Source: Actinoallomurus sp963850195 (lineage in GTDB: Bacteria > Actinomycetota > Actinomycetes > Streptosporangiales > Streptosporangiaceae). From it: a DNA stretch of 64,000 nt. The notes under the pieces were generated by a model. It ran no database searches. It saw only the letters and a list, made by a program, of their open reading frames with translations, and had not been told where the DNA came from. Positions within the stretch are counted from its first letter, which is position 1. Each line of letters starts with the position of its first letter. Location: contig CAWKKD010000005.1 of NCBI GenBank assembly GCA_963850195.1, forward strand, positions 1,922,001 to 1,986,000, given 5' to 3'. Made by a program: the position numbers and the translations under genes. Shown piece after piece: positions 25,803 through 33,862 of this stretch.

Positions 25803-26005
25803 CGGAGATCCTCCGCGTACAGGGCCTGCGCAAGCGTTTCCCCGGCGTGATGGCGTTCGACGGCGTCGACTTCGACCTGCGGGCCGGCGAGGTGCACGTG
25901 CTCCTCGGCGAGAACGGTGCCGGGAAGAGCACGCTGGTCAAGATGCCGGTGCCGGTGAAGGTCGCCGACAAGGCGAACGTCACCGAGTTCATGAGCGCCT
26001 CATGA
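25799..26005 (+). pseudogene. In-frame rbsA-rbsB fusion scar (ribose transporter deleted)
   Basis: Sixty-eight codons. Residues 1-48 are the N terminus of a sugar ABC ATPase (LRVQGLRKRFPGVMAFDGVDF, Walker A GENGAGKSTLVK). From residue 49 (about 25943) the frame continues as MPVPVKVADKANVTEF, which reads as the C-terminal tail of a ribose-binding protein RbsB. Walker B, the second ATPase domain, the whole permease rbsC and nearly all of rbsB are missing. Both joints to neighbours are intact (GTGA with rbsR, ATGA with rbsK), so translation can still pass to rbsK. It cannot encode a working transporter; the most economical reading is a large in-frame deletion. Confidence 0.85.
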
Positions 26006-26886
26006 CGACCGAGCGATTCGACGTGCTGGTCGTCGGGTCGGTCAACGCGGACCTGGTCGTCCGCGTCGACCGGCGGCCGTCGGCCGGCGAGACCGTGCTG
26101 GGGTCGGACCTGGAGACGCATCCGGGCGGCAAGGGCGCCAACCAGGCCGTCGCGGCGGCGCGCCTCGGCGGCAGGGTCGCCTTCCTCGGCCGCGCCGGCG
26201 ACGACGGCCAGGGCGACCTCGTACGCGCGGCGCTGAGCGACGACGGCGTGGACATCTCGCACCTGATCACCACGCCGGGGCCGAACGGCGTCGCCCTGAT
26301 CACGGTGGGTCCCGAGGGCGACAACAGCATCATCGTCTCGCCGGGCGCGAACGCGCGGGTCAGCGAGGAGGACGTGGCGGCGGCCGTGCCGCTGTTCGCC
26401 TCCTCCGCGGTGGTCTCGTTCCAGCTCGAGATCCCGCTGCCCGCCGTGCTGGCCGCCGCGCGCGCCGCGAATGCCGCAGGCGCGCGGGTCGTGGTCAACC
26501 TGTCGCCGCCCGCCCCGGTGCCGGACGAGCTGATCGCGCTGGCCGACCCGCTCGTGGTCAACGAGCACGAGGCGGCGTTCCTCGGCGACACGGACCCGGC
26601 CGGGCTGCTGGCGCGCGGCGCGCGGTCGGTGGTGATCACGCGCGGCGCCGACGGTGCCGTCGTGGCCGACCGTACGGGCGTCAGCGAGGTGCCGAGCCCG
26701 AAGGTCGAGGTCGTGGACACGACCGGCGCGGGCGACGCGTTCACCGGCGCGCTGTGCCTGCGGCTCGCGCGCGGCGACGACCTGCCCGACGCGGCGCGGT
26801 TCGCCGCACGCGTGGGGGCCGCCGCCGTACGGCGGGCCGGCGCGCAGACCTCGTTCCCGACCTCGGAGGAGCTGACGACCCTGTGA
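26002..26886 (+). CDS. rbsK: Ribokinase
   Basis: PfkB-family ribokinase of 294 residues. The N-terminal VVGSVNADLVVRVDRRPSAGE and HPGGKGANQAVAAARLG are the ribokinase substrate signature, and VEVVDTTGAGDAFTGAL contains the catalytic aspartate and anion hole. It phosphorylates D-ribose to ribose 5-phosphate. Start and stop overlap the genes on each side. With the local transporter deleted, its ribose would have to come from another importer or from nucleoside breakdown. Confidence 0.92.
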   Translation: MTTERFDVLVVGSVNADLVVRVDRRPSAGETVLGSDLETHPGGKGANQAVAAARLGGRVAFLGRAGDDGQGDLVRAALSDDGVDISHLITTPGPNGVALITVGPEGDNSIIVSPGANARVSEEDVAAAVPLFASSAVVSFQLEIPLPAVLAAARAANAAGARVVVNLSPPAPVPDELIALADPLVVNEHEAAFLGDTDPAGLLARGARSVVITRGADGAVVADRTGVSEVPSPKVEVVDTTGAGDAFTGALCLRLARGDDLPDAARFAARVGAAAVRRAGAQTSFPTSEELTTL

Positions 26887-27128
26887 AGCGCACCGGAATC
26901 CTGAACGCCGATCTCGCGGGGGCGCTGGCCGGGCTGGGCCATACCGACCAGGTGCTGGTCTGCGACAGCGGCATGCCGCTCCCGGCCGAGGCGCAGGTGG
27001 TGGATCTGGCGTTCTACGTGCCGCACGGCGAGCTCAAGCTGCTCGCGCACGCCGCCAAACTGATCGTGCGCACGGGCGAGGCCAGACCGTACGCCAACGT
27101 GCTCGTACGCTGCGGCGTGGCGTTCTGA
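26883..27128 (+). pseudogene. rbsD: D-ribose pyranase gene with internal in-frame deletion
   Basis: Eighty-one codons against about 125-140 for normal RbsD. The N terminus (VKRTGILNADLAGALAGLGHTDQVLVCDSGMPLP) and the C terminus (TGEARPYANVLVRCGVAF) are well preserved, including the His of GHTD thought to be catalytic. They are joined at VVDLAF-YVPHGELK around 27015, skipping the roughly 45-50 middle residues expected between these blocks. The frame is kept. Activity is unlikely because the middle helps build the ring oligomer, though it may still be expressed. Confidence 0.75.
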
Positions 27129-27148
27129 CACCCCTTGCCGCCCCAGAC

Positions 27149-27162
27149 TGGAACGTGTTCTA
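27149..27162. promoter_or_regulatory. KstR-type operator of the PPOX-ferredoxin-ADH operon
   Basis: TGGAACGTGTTCTA matches all eight fixed positions of TnnAACnnGTTnnA. It ends 9 bp before the GTG start of the PPOX gene, so the operator overlaps or closely borders the transcription start and leaves almost no leader. Confidence 0.75.
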
Positions 27163-27171
27163 CTCGACGGC

Positions 27172-27624
27172 GTGAGTCAGCGCACCCGCATCGCGATGTC
27201 CGAGGACGAGGTCGCGAGCATCCTTGAGACCCAGAACAAGTTCCAGCTCGCGACCATCAACCGCGACGGCACACCGCACCTGGTGACCATGTTCGACGGG
27301 CTGGTCGACGGCAAGATCGCCTTCTGGACCTACCGATCGTCCCGCAAGGCCTGCAACCTCGCGAGGGACCCCCGGGTCACCTGCCTCGTCGAGACGGGCA
27401 CGGACTACTTCGAGCTGCGGGGCGTGATGGTGTACGGCACCGTACGGACCCTGACAGAGCCGAACGACGTTCGGTATGTTGGGTCCAGAGTCGTCGCGAG
27501 GATGATGGACCTCGGGGACGACGACGCGATCGCCTCGATCGTCGAGCAGAGCGCCGCGAAGCGGTACGCCTACGTCGTCGAGCCGACCGACGTCGTCTCC
27601 TGGGACCATCGCAAGCTCACCTGA
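27172..27624 (+). CDS. PPOX-family (probably F420-dependent) oxidoreductase
   Basis: 150-residue split-barrel protein of the pyridoxamine-phosphate-oxidase class: FQLATINRDGTPHLVTMFDGLVDGKIAFWTYRSSRKACNLARDPRVTCLVE, then YFELRGVMVYGTVRTL. The Lys/Arg-rich binding segment and size fit the actinobacterial F420-type group rather than true PNPOx. The GTG start lies 9 bp after a KstR-like operator with no clear ribosome site, so the message may be nearly leaderless; an internal ATG at 27196 is the alternative. It heads an operon with a ferredoxin and an alcohol dehydrogenase, suggesting redox steps in steroid catabolism. Confidence 0.8.
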   Translation: MSQRTRIAMSEDEVASILETQNKFQLATINRDGTPHLVTMFDGLVDGKIAFWTYRSSRKACNLARDPRVTCLVETGTDYFELRGVMVYGTVRTLTEPNDVRYVGSRVVARMMDLGDDDAIASIVEQSAAKRYAYVVEPTDVVSWDHRKLT

Positions 27625-27634
27625 GGAGTACGCC

Positions 27635-27829
27635 ATGGAGGTACGGGTCGACCCGCTCGTCTGCGAGGCCAACGGCGTCTGCGTCGGTCTCGTACCGGAC
27701 GTCTTCGATCTCGACGACGATGACGAGCTCCACATCGCCCGGCCGAACCCGCCCGCGGAGCTCGTCGACCGCGTCCGGCACGCCGTGCGTTCCTGCCCCA
27801 AGGCCGCGCTGACCCTCGACGAGGACTGA
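27635..27829 (+). CDS. [3Fe-4S]-type ferredoxin
   Basis: 64-residue ferredoxin: CEANGVCVGLVPDVFDLDDDDE and the distal CPKAAL supply three cysteines (C-x5-C and C-P), with the position that would complete a 4Fe cluster occupied by Gly/Val, as in P450-associated ferredoxins. GAGGAG precedes the ATG. It lies in a KstR-type operon and resembles FdxD-like proteins; the likely role is to donate electrons to the P450s at 13088-15526, which have no ferredoxin nearby. The partner reductase is not in the window. Confidence 0.88.
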   Translation: MEVRVDPLVCEANGVCVGLVPDVFDLDDDDELHIARPNPPAELVDRVRHAVRSCPKAALTLDED

Positions 27830-27874
27830 CAACCACGCCGGCGTGGTCGCCGGCCCTGCCTGGAGGTGTGCACG

Positions 27875-28960
27875 GTGCGAGCCGCGGTGATCAAGGGACC
27901 CGGTGTCAAAGAGGTCGAGCTTCGCGACGACGCCACCACGGTCGGTCCCGACCCTGGTGAGGTGAAGGTCCGGATCAAGGCGACCGGCGTCTGCCACTCG
28001 GACCTGTCCATCCTGAACGGCACGCTGCCGAACAACTACCCGGCGGTCTTGGGCCACGAGGCGGCCGGCGAGATCATCGAGGTCGGCGCGCACGTCACCG
28101 CCGTCTCCGAGGGCGACCGCGTCGTGGTCTGCTGGACCCCGGCCTGCGGCCTGTGCCCCGACTGCATCGCCGGCCGGCCCTACCTGTGCGTGACGTACAT
28201 CATCGAGGGCTACACCAAGCCCCGCTACCGGCTCGGCGACGGCTCCCCCGCGTACGGCATGGCGGGCTGCGGCACGTGGGCCGAGGAGATGGTCGTCCCC
28301 TGGCAGGCCTGCATCAAGGTCGACGACGACGTCCCGTACGAGTACGCCGCGCTGCTCGGCTGTGGCATCTCCACCGGTGTCGGCGCCGCGGTCAACACCG
28401 CGGGCGTACGCCCCGGCACGTCGGTCGTCGTCGTCGGCTGCGGCGGCGTCGGCCTGTCGGTCATCCAGGGCGCCAAGGCCGCCGGCGCGGCCACCATCCT
28501 CGCCGTCGACCCGCTGGAGTCCAAGCACGAGATCGCCCAGCGGTTCGGCGCCACGCACACCGCGACCCCCGACCAGGTCGACGAGCTGAAGGGCCGGCTC
28601 ACCGGCGGGCGCGGCTTCGACTACGGATTCGAGGTCGTCGGCAAGGGCGCGACGATCCGCGCCACCTGGGAGCTCACCCGGCGCGGCGGCGACGTCATCG
28701 TCGTCGGTGCCGGCAGCGTCTCCGACCAGGTCAGCTTCAACGCGTTCGAGCTGCTCTTCGACGGCAAGAACCTCAAGGCCTCGCTGTACGGCAGCTCCGA
28801 CCTGCGCCGCGACGTCCCGCGCTTCGTCGACCTGTGGCGCAACGACAAGCTCGACCTGGAGAGCCTCATCACGCGGCGGATCCGGTTCGAGGACCTTAAC
28901 GACGCCATCGCCACCCTCGAGCGCGGCGACGCCATCCGGCAGGTCGTGCTCTTCGACTGA
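27875..28960 (+). CDS. Zinc-dependent alcohol dehydrogenase (MDR family, class III-like)
   Basis: 361 residues. Catalytic zinc ligands lie in GVCHSD and GHEAAGEI; the structural zinc site is CGLCPDCIAGRPYLC; the Rossmann motif is VVVVGCGGVGLSVIQGAKAAGA with an acidic residue (AVDPLESK) implying NAD. The GTG at 27875 has GGAGG 8 nt upstream; a GTG at 27866 overlaps that site. The family includes NDMA- and mycothiol-dependent dehydrogenases. In a KstR-type operon with a ferredoxin, it could oxidise the 26-hydroxy product of the P450s toward the acid. That step is inference. Confidence 0.88.
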   Translation: MRAAVIKGPGVKEVELRDDATTVGPDPGEVKVRIKATGVCHSDLSILNGTLPNNYPAVLGHEAAGEIIEVGAHVTAVSEGDRVVVCWTPACGLCPDCIAGRPYLCVTYIIEGYTKPRYRLGDGSPAYGMAGCGTWAEEMVVPWQACIKVDDDVPYEYAALLGCGISTGVGAAVNTAGVRPGTSVVVVGCGGVGLSVIQGAKAAGAATILAVDPLESKHEIAQRFGATHTATPDQVDELKGRLTGGRGFDYGFEVVGKGATIRATWELTRRGGDVIVVGAGSVSDQVSFNAFELLFDGKNLKASLYGSSDLRRDVPRFVDLWRNDKLDLESLITRRIRFEDLNDAIATLERGDAIRQVVLFD

Positions 28961-28968
28961 GAGCGGTA

Positions 28969-29011
28969 CCCCGCCGGCGGCCCATCCCCTTCACAGGGGG
29001 CCACCGGCGGG
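28969..29011 (+). terminator. Terminator after the KstR-type redox operon
   Basis: Two-tier hairpin 8 bp after the dehydrogenase stop: CCCGCCGG pairs with CCGGCGGG and inner CCCC with GGGG. Confidence 0.7.
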
Positions 29012-29069
29012 CCGCGTCTCGCCGAATTACAACGGCGTGTAGGCGGCCGCACACCCGAACATGCTCTGC

Positions 29070-29098
29070 GGTCACGGTGAGGTGTCGGGGCGGTGAAG
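29070..29098 (-). promoter_or_regulatory. Possible PHO box upstream of the secreted nuclease
   Basis: GGTCACG (29070), GGTGTCG (29081) and GGTGAAG (29092) recur with exact 11-bp spacing, the layout of PhoP direct repeats (GTTCACC on the other strand). Individual units match at only 4, 4 and 6 of 7 positions. Confidence 0.3.
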
Positions 29099-29195
29099 CT
29101 TGATCCAAACACTTCCCCAACTCCCCCATAATCGACATTCTTCATTTTCGGTGCATCCCTTCCGATGGTGCATTCCTCCCGACGATGGAGAACAT

Positions 29196-30953
29196 GTGAG
29201 GACACGCAGGCTCGCGATCGCCGCGATCGGCGCCGTCGCGATGGCCGCGTCCGTGACCGTCGCGCACGCCGCCGACTCAGGCGTGCGGATCCACGACATT
29301 CAGGGCGCCGCACACATCTCGCCGCTCAACGGCAAGCCGGTCACCGACGTGCCCGGCGTGGTCACGGCGCTGACCACCAACGGCTTCTGGCTGCAGGACC
29401 CGCAGCCGGACAAGGACGCGGCCACCTCCGAGGGCGTCTTCGTCTACACGAAGACCAAGCCGACCGTGGCCGTCGGCGACGCGGTGACCGTGACGGGTAC
29501 CGTCAGCGAGTTCCGCCCCAGCAACACCGCCACCAATCTCACGACCACCGAGATCGGCGCGACCACGGTCACCGCGACCGCGCACGGCGTGGCGCTGCCC
29601 GCCCCCACCGTCATACGCCGGACGCCGCACACGGTCATCGAGAACGACGCGACCGGCGACGTCGAGAAGTCCGGCACGTTCGACCCGAAGCAGGACGGGC
29701 TGGACTACTGGGAGTCGATGGAGGGCATGCGGATCGCCCTCGACAACGCCCAGGTCGTCGGGCCGAGCAACAAGTTCGGTGAGTTCGCCGTGGTGTCGGG
29801 CGACGCGAGCGTCCGTACGAACCGCGGCGGGATCGTGGCGCGTCCGGACGACTTCAACCCCGAGCGGCTGATCATCGACGACGTGCTCGCCAAGACCACG
29901 TCGGTGGACGTCGGCGACCGGCTGCCCGGCCGCAACGTCGGCGTGCTCGAGTACGGCTTCGGCAACCCGATGCTGCACGTGACGGCGACGCCCGAGGTGC
30001 ACAAGACGAACCTCCCGCGCGAGGCGACGCGTACGGCGCGCGAGGGCGAGCTGGCGATGGCCACGGCCAACGTCGAGAACCTCGCGCCGACCGACCCGGC
30101 GACCAAGTTCGAGGGCATCGCCCAAGAGATCGTGCACAACCTCGCCTCGCCGGACCTGGTCAACGTCGAAGAGGTCCAGGACAACAGCGGCGCCAAGGAC
30201 GACGGCACGGTGGCCGCCGACCAGACCGTGGCGAAACTGACCGCCGCGATCACGGCCGCGGGCGGACCGTCGTACGAGTGGCGTTCGATCGACCCGGAGA
30301 ACGACAAGGACGGCGGGCAGCCGGGCGGCAACATCCGCGTGGGCTTCCTGTTCCGTACGGACCGCGGGCTGGCGTTCGTCGACCGGCCCGGTGGCACGGC
30401 CACGAACGCGACCTCCGTCACCGACGGGCACCTCACCTACAGCCCGGGCCGCCTCGAGCCGGGCGACGCCTCCTGGACGGACTCGCGCAAGCCCCTCGCG
30501 GGCGAGTTCACCTGGCACGGCAAGCACATCATCGTGGTGGCCAACCACTGGAACTCCAAGGGCGGCGACGACCCGCTGAACGGCCGCTTCCAGCCGCCGG
30601 TCTTCCCGAGCGAGACGCAGCGTTCGGGCCAGGCGAGCATCGTGGCGGACTTCGTGAAGAGCGCGGGCAAGAAGACGGACCTGATCGTCGCCGGCGATCT
30701 GAACTGCTTCGACTTCTCGTCGCAGGTCAAGACGCTCACCGACACGGGCCTTCGCGACCTGCCGGCCACGCTGCCGCCGTCCCAGCGCTACACCTACGTG
30801 TACGAGGGCAACTCCGAGGTCCTCGACCACATCCTGCTGAGCCCGTCACTGGCGCATCAGTCCTACGACTACGACGTCGTGCACCTGAACGCCGAGTACG
30901 CGGTGCAGGCCAGCGACCACGACCCCAGCGTCGTACGCCTCCGCCTGAGGTGA
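29196..30953 (+). CDS. Secreted endonuclease/exonuclease/phosphatase-family protein
   Basis: 585 residues with a signal peptide (Arg-rich start, hydrophobic core AIAAIGAVAMAASVTVA, probable cleavage after AHA). Residues about 35-280 form OB-like beta segments as in ExeM/NucH extracellular nucleases; from about 300 the EEP catalytic domain shows the glutamate of LVNVEEVQDN, HWNSKGGDDP, GDLNCFD and the final SDHDPSVV, the classic Mg-dependent phosphodiesterase residues. GGAG lies 5 nt before the GTG. Likely scavenges phosphate or nucleotides outside the cell; a weak PHO-box-like repeat lies upstream. Confidence 0.88.
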   Translation: MRTRRLAIAAIGAVAMAASVTVAHAADSGVRIHDIQGAAHISPLNGKPVTDVPGVVTALTTNGFWLQDPQPDKDAATSEGVFVYTKTKPTVAVGDAVTVTGTVSEFRPSNTATNLTTTEIGATTVTATAHGVALPAPTVIRRTPHTVIENDATGDVEKSGTFDPKQDGLDYWESMEGMRIALDNAQVVGPSNKFGEFAVVSGDASVRTNRGGIVARPDDFNPERLIIDDVLAKTTSVDVGDRLPGRNVGVLEYGFGNPMLHVTATPEVHKTNLPREATRTAREGELAMATANVENLAPTDPATKFEGIAQEIVHNLASPDLVNVEEVQDNSGAKDDGTVAADQTVAKLTAAITAAGGPSYEWRSIDPENDKDGGQPGGNIRVGFLFRTDRGLAFVDRPGGTATNATSVTDGHLTYSPGRLEPGDASWTDSRKPLAGEFTWHGKHIIVVANHWNSKGGDDPLNGRFQPPVFPSETQRSGQASIVADFVKSAGKKTDLIVAGDLNCFDFSSQVKTLTDTGLRDLPATLPPSQRYTYVYEGNSEVLDHILLSPSLAHQSYDYDVVHLNAEYAVQASDHDPSVVRLRLR

Positions 30954-30960
30954 CCTGACC

Positions 30961-30994
30961 GTGAGGCGGCCGGCGACGGAACCGGCCGCCTCAC
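30961..30994 (+). terminator. Terminator after the secreted nuclease
   Basis: Perfect 13-bp stem GTGAGGCGGCCGG/CCGGCCGCCTCAC with an 8-nt loop, 7 bp after the stop. Confidence 0.75.
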
Positions 30995-31086
30995 GCAACG
31001 GATTCAGCATCACGGCCGACGAAAGTTTTGATCAGCGCATTTCGGGCATCTCGCGAGCGTTCATTCGGAACCAAGGAGGCCCCCCG

Positions 31087-31266
31087 ATGCATATCTTCGG
31101 TCGAAGAATCGGGTTCGTCGGACTGATCTACATCCTGGTCGGCATCTTCGTCGCGTGGGACCACGACTACATCACGGTCAGCCTGCTCAAGCGCGTCTTC
31201 AGCGCCCTGCTGGCCATCTTCCTCTGGGTTCTCATCCTTCTCGGCGTCGACCTCCACGTCGGCTGA
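31087..31266 (+). CDS. Small two-helix membrane protein of unknown function
   Basis: 59 residues with hydrophobic helices at about 9-23 (VGLIYILVGIFVAW) and 33-53 (VLKRVFSALLAIFLWVLILLG). AAGGAGG lies 7 nt before the ATG, an excellent ribosome site that supports a real gene. It converges with the beta-propeller gene. No family was recognised. Confidence 0.72.
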   Translation: MHIFGRRIGFVGLIYILVGIFVAWDHDYITVSLLKRVFSALLAIFLWVLILLGVDLHVG

Positions 31267-31269
31267 GGC

Positions 31270-33759
31270 TCAGGGGACCGGCCGCCGCCACAGGGTCGCC
31301 CCGTCCGTCCGCTGGTCGGCGGTGAACCCGACGGCCGTCAGGTCGCCGCCGATCACGGTCAGGCCGTCGAGCCGCTGCACCCCCGGGCCGTCGAGGCCGA
31401 GGCCGTGCGGCCGTACGAGCGTCCAGGCCGCGCCGTCCGCCGACGTCCACAGCACCACGTCCGAGCCCGCCGTACCGGCCAGCACGAAGCCGTGCGGGGT
31501 CACCGTCGCGGCCGTGACCTCGGCCGCGGCGCCGGGCAGCGCCACCGGGCGCCAGGTACGGCCGCCGTCGGCGGACACCGCGGCGAAGGCCCGCGCGCCC
31601 GCGGTACCGGTCGCCACCAGCGCGCCGCCCCGCGCGACGATCCCGGTCAGCGAGCCCGTGGTCGCGCCGTTCGGCAACGGCGGCGGCGTCGCGGACGCCC
31701 AGGACTTCCCGTCGGAGGAGGTCCACAGCGCGGGCATGGCGGCGCCGTTCACCGTACGTCCGCCGACCGCGACGAAGCCGGCCTGGCCCGCCGCCACGTC
31801 GTTCATCGCGTCCTTGCCGAGGTCGCCTCGGGACGCGGACCAGGACTTCAGGTCGTTCGAGTAGGCGGCACCGCGCTTGCCGACCATGACGTACGCCGAG
31901 CCGTTCGCCGCCGCGGCCACCGGCGCGAGGCCCTTCGACACGGACACCGCCTGCCAGGTGCGCCCGTCCGCCGAGGTCAGCGCCTCCCCGCCGACCGCGA
32001 GCCAGCCCTGCCCGCCGTGAGCGGTGTCCGTGAGCCGGCCCGTGCCGGGTCCGGACGGCGCGGGCAGCGCCGCGCGCGTCCAGGCCGTGCCGTTCGGAGA
32101 GGTCCAGAGCGCGGGGCGGCCGTTGGTGCTGCCGAACGCGACGGTCTGCCCGGGCGCGGAGGCGATCCCGGCCACCGTGCGTTCGGGGTGTACCGCGCCG
32201 GGCACGGAGGCGAGCGCGACGTCACCGCCACCCGCGACGGTCAGGTACGCGTCGCCGCTCCCGAGACGTCCCGTCACCACGGGCCCCTGCGGCGCGAGCG
32301 CGGCGCCGGTGAGCCTGCGGCCGCCCGGCAGGTCGCCGACGTGCCGCCAGGTACGCCCGTCTCCGCTGGTCACAACGGTGGTCTTGCCGCCCTTCACCGA
32401 CACGAGGCCGGTCAGGCCGCTGACGTCGCCGCGCAGGCCGCCGAGCTTGGCGTAGCCGCCCGCACTCAGCCGCCCCACCGGCGCCCAGCGCTGCCCGTCC
32501 TGCGAGCCGAACACCACCGCGTCGTGGACGGTCTTCTTTTTCTTGCCGGTCTTACGTGACGCCTCGCGTGCGGCGAAGAAGCCCGCCTGTGTCGCGACGG
32601 CGGCGACGGCACGCCCCGACGAGCCCTGGGCCTGCGGTATCGCGACCGGCTCCCAGCTCCGCCCGCCGTCCGGGGACCGCCAGAACGCCTCGGCGTCGAC
32701 CGTGCGGCGTACCTTCTTCTTTTTCCTCTTGACCGTCTGCGTCGTCCGCAGCGTGCCGCGCGCGAGCACGGTATCGCCGTGCGCGCCGACCTCGCGCAGG
32801 TCGACGACGGTGCCGCCGGGTGGCGGGGCGAGCCGGTCGGCGCCGGTACGCGTCCAGGCGCGGCCGTCGCGCGAGGTCCACACGACGGCCTGCGTGCCGT
32901 TGCCCGCGCGTGCCGAGCCGACCGCGACGAACCCCGATCCGGTACGTGCCAGCCCGGCGATCCGGTCGCCGGTGGCGAAAGCGCCGGTGACCGCCTGCCG
33001 GGTCCAGGTGAGTGCGTCATGGCTGGTCCAGCTCGCGGTGCCGCCGAGCGCCGCCCAGGCACCCGCGCCGCCCGCGACGAACCGCGGGTACTCCCCCTGC
33101 GGCGGGTCGCCCTCGACCCTCGCCGCCCGCCACGCGCCACCGCCGTCGGTGGAGACCAGGAACCGCCCGCGTGCGTACACGCCGCCCTGCTCGGACCCGA
33201 TCGCCACGACCGTACGGTCCGCGGCGGCCACCCCGTCGAGGGTGCCGACGCGGCCGCTCGCCGTCGCCGCCGGATCGGCCGTGAAGAACCGGTCGGCCGC
33301 CACGGCGGGCGTCGTCGTCGGCTTCGCCGGGGCGTCGTCGCCGGAGAAGAGCAGGTAGGCGCCGCCGCCCAGCACGAGCACGGCGGCGGCCCCGATGGCG
33401 ACCGGCGTGAGCGGGACGGCGGGCAGGCCGCGCCCGCCGCGGGCCGGCCCCCACGGCTCGGCCTCGCCGGACGCCGCGTCGTCCGCGACGGGCTCGGTCG
33501 CGGGCGGAGTGTCCGGCGTGACGCGGCTCCAGTCGATGCCGGCGTGGTGCCACACGGCGTTGGAGCGCTGCCAGGGTGACGTGCGCGGCACTCCGGGCAC
33601 CCGCCCGGCGTCGGTGGTGTCGGCCACGGCCTCGGCCGCCTCCGCCAGCCGTTCGCTCATCCGGCGGCGTTCGTTCCGTGCGTTCGGCCGGCGGGCCGGT
33701 TCACGCGCGGGGGGGTCGGATGGGATCCCCGAAGACGCTTCGTGGCCGGTCGTGCTCAC
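31270..33759 (-). CDS. Membrane-anchored BNR/sialidase-like beta-propeller protein
   Basis: 829 residues. A cytosolic, Pro/Arg-rich N terminus (to about 115) precedes one membrane helix (LTPVAIGAAAVLVLGGGAYLLF). The extracellular part is repetitive, with Asp-box-like units such as VWTSRDGRAWTRTGAD, LWTSPNGTAWTRA and LWTSADGAAWTLVR spaced 45-65 residues, predicting at least two propellers. Catalytic residues of true sialidases are not evident. Two Lys-rich insertions (KRKKKKVRRT, KTGKKKKTV) interrupt blades. The GTG at 33759 has GAGAGG 5 nt upstream; longer forms are less likely. Possibly a surface-binding or sensing protein. Confidence 0.8.
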   Translation of the reverse strand: MSTTGHEASSGIPSDPPAREPARRPNARNERRRMSERLAEAAEAVADTTDAGRVPGVPRTSPWQRSNAVWHHAGIDWSRVTPDTPPATEPVADDAASGEAEPWGPARGGRGLPAVPLTPVAIGAAAVLVLGGGAYLLFSGDDAPAKPTTTPAVAADRFFTADPAATASGRVGTLDGVAAADRTVVAIGSEQGGVYARGRFLVSTDGGGAWRAARVEGDPPQGEYPRFVAGGAGAWAALGGTASWTSHDALTWTRQAVTGAFATGDRIAGLARTGSGFVAVGSARAGNGTQAVVWTSRDGRAWTRTGADRLAPPPGGTVVDLREVGAHGDTVLARGTLRTTQTVKRKKKKVRRTVDAEAFWRSPDGGRSWEPVAIPQAQGSSGRAVAAVATQAGFFAAREASRKTGKKKKTVHDAVVFGSQDGQRWAPVGRLSAGGYAKLGGLRGDVSGLTGLVSVKGGKTTVVTSGDGRTWRHVGDLPGGRRLTGAALAPQGPVVTGRLGSGDAYLTVAGGGDVALASVPGAVHPERTVAGIASAPGQTVAFGSTNGRPALWTSPNGTAWTRAALPAPSGPGTGRLTDTAHGGQGWLAVGGEALTSADGRTWQAVSVSKGLAPVAAAANGSAYVMVGKRGAAYSNDLKSWSASRGDLGKDAMNDVAAGQAGFVAVGGRTVNGAAMPALWTSSDGKSWASATPPPLPNGATTGSLTGIVARGGALVATGTAGARAFAAVSADGGRTWRPVALPGAAAEVTAATVTPHGFVLAGTAGSDVVLWTSADGAAWTLVRPHGLGLDGPGVQRLDGLTVIGGDLTAVGFTADQRTDGATLWRRPVP

Positions 33760-33862
33760 GCTCACCTCTCGTCTGAAGACGTCCGTGCAGGGAACCATCA
33801 AACCGCGCTTCCGAACACGCCGGAGGTGCGAACCGCCACGTTCGAGGCGTGTTTCGCGAACC

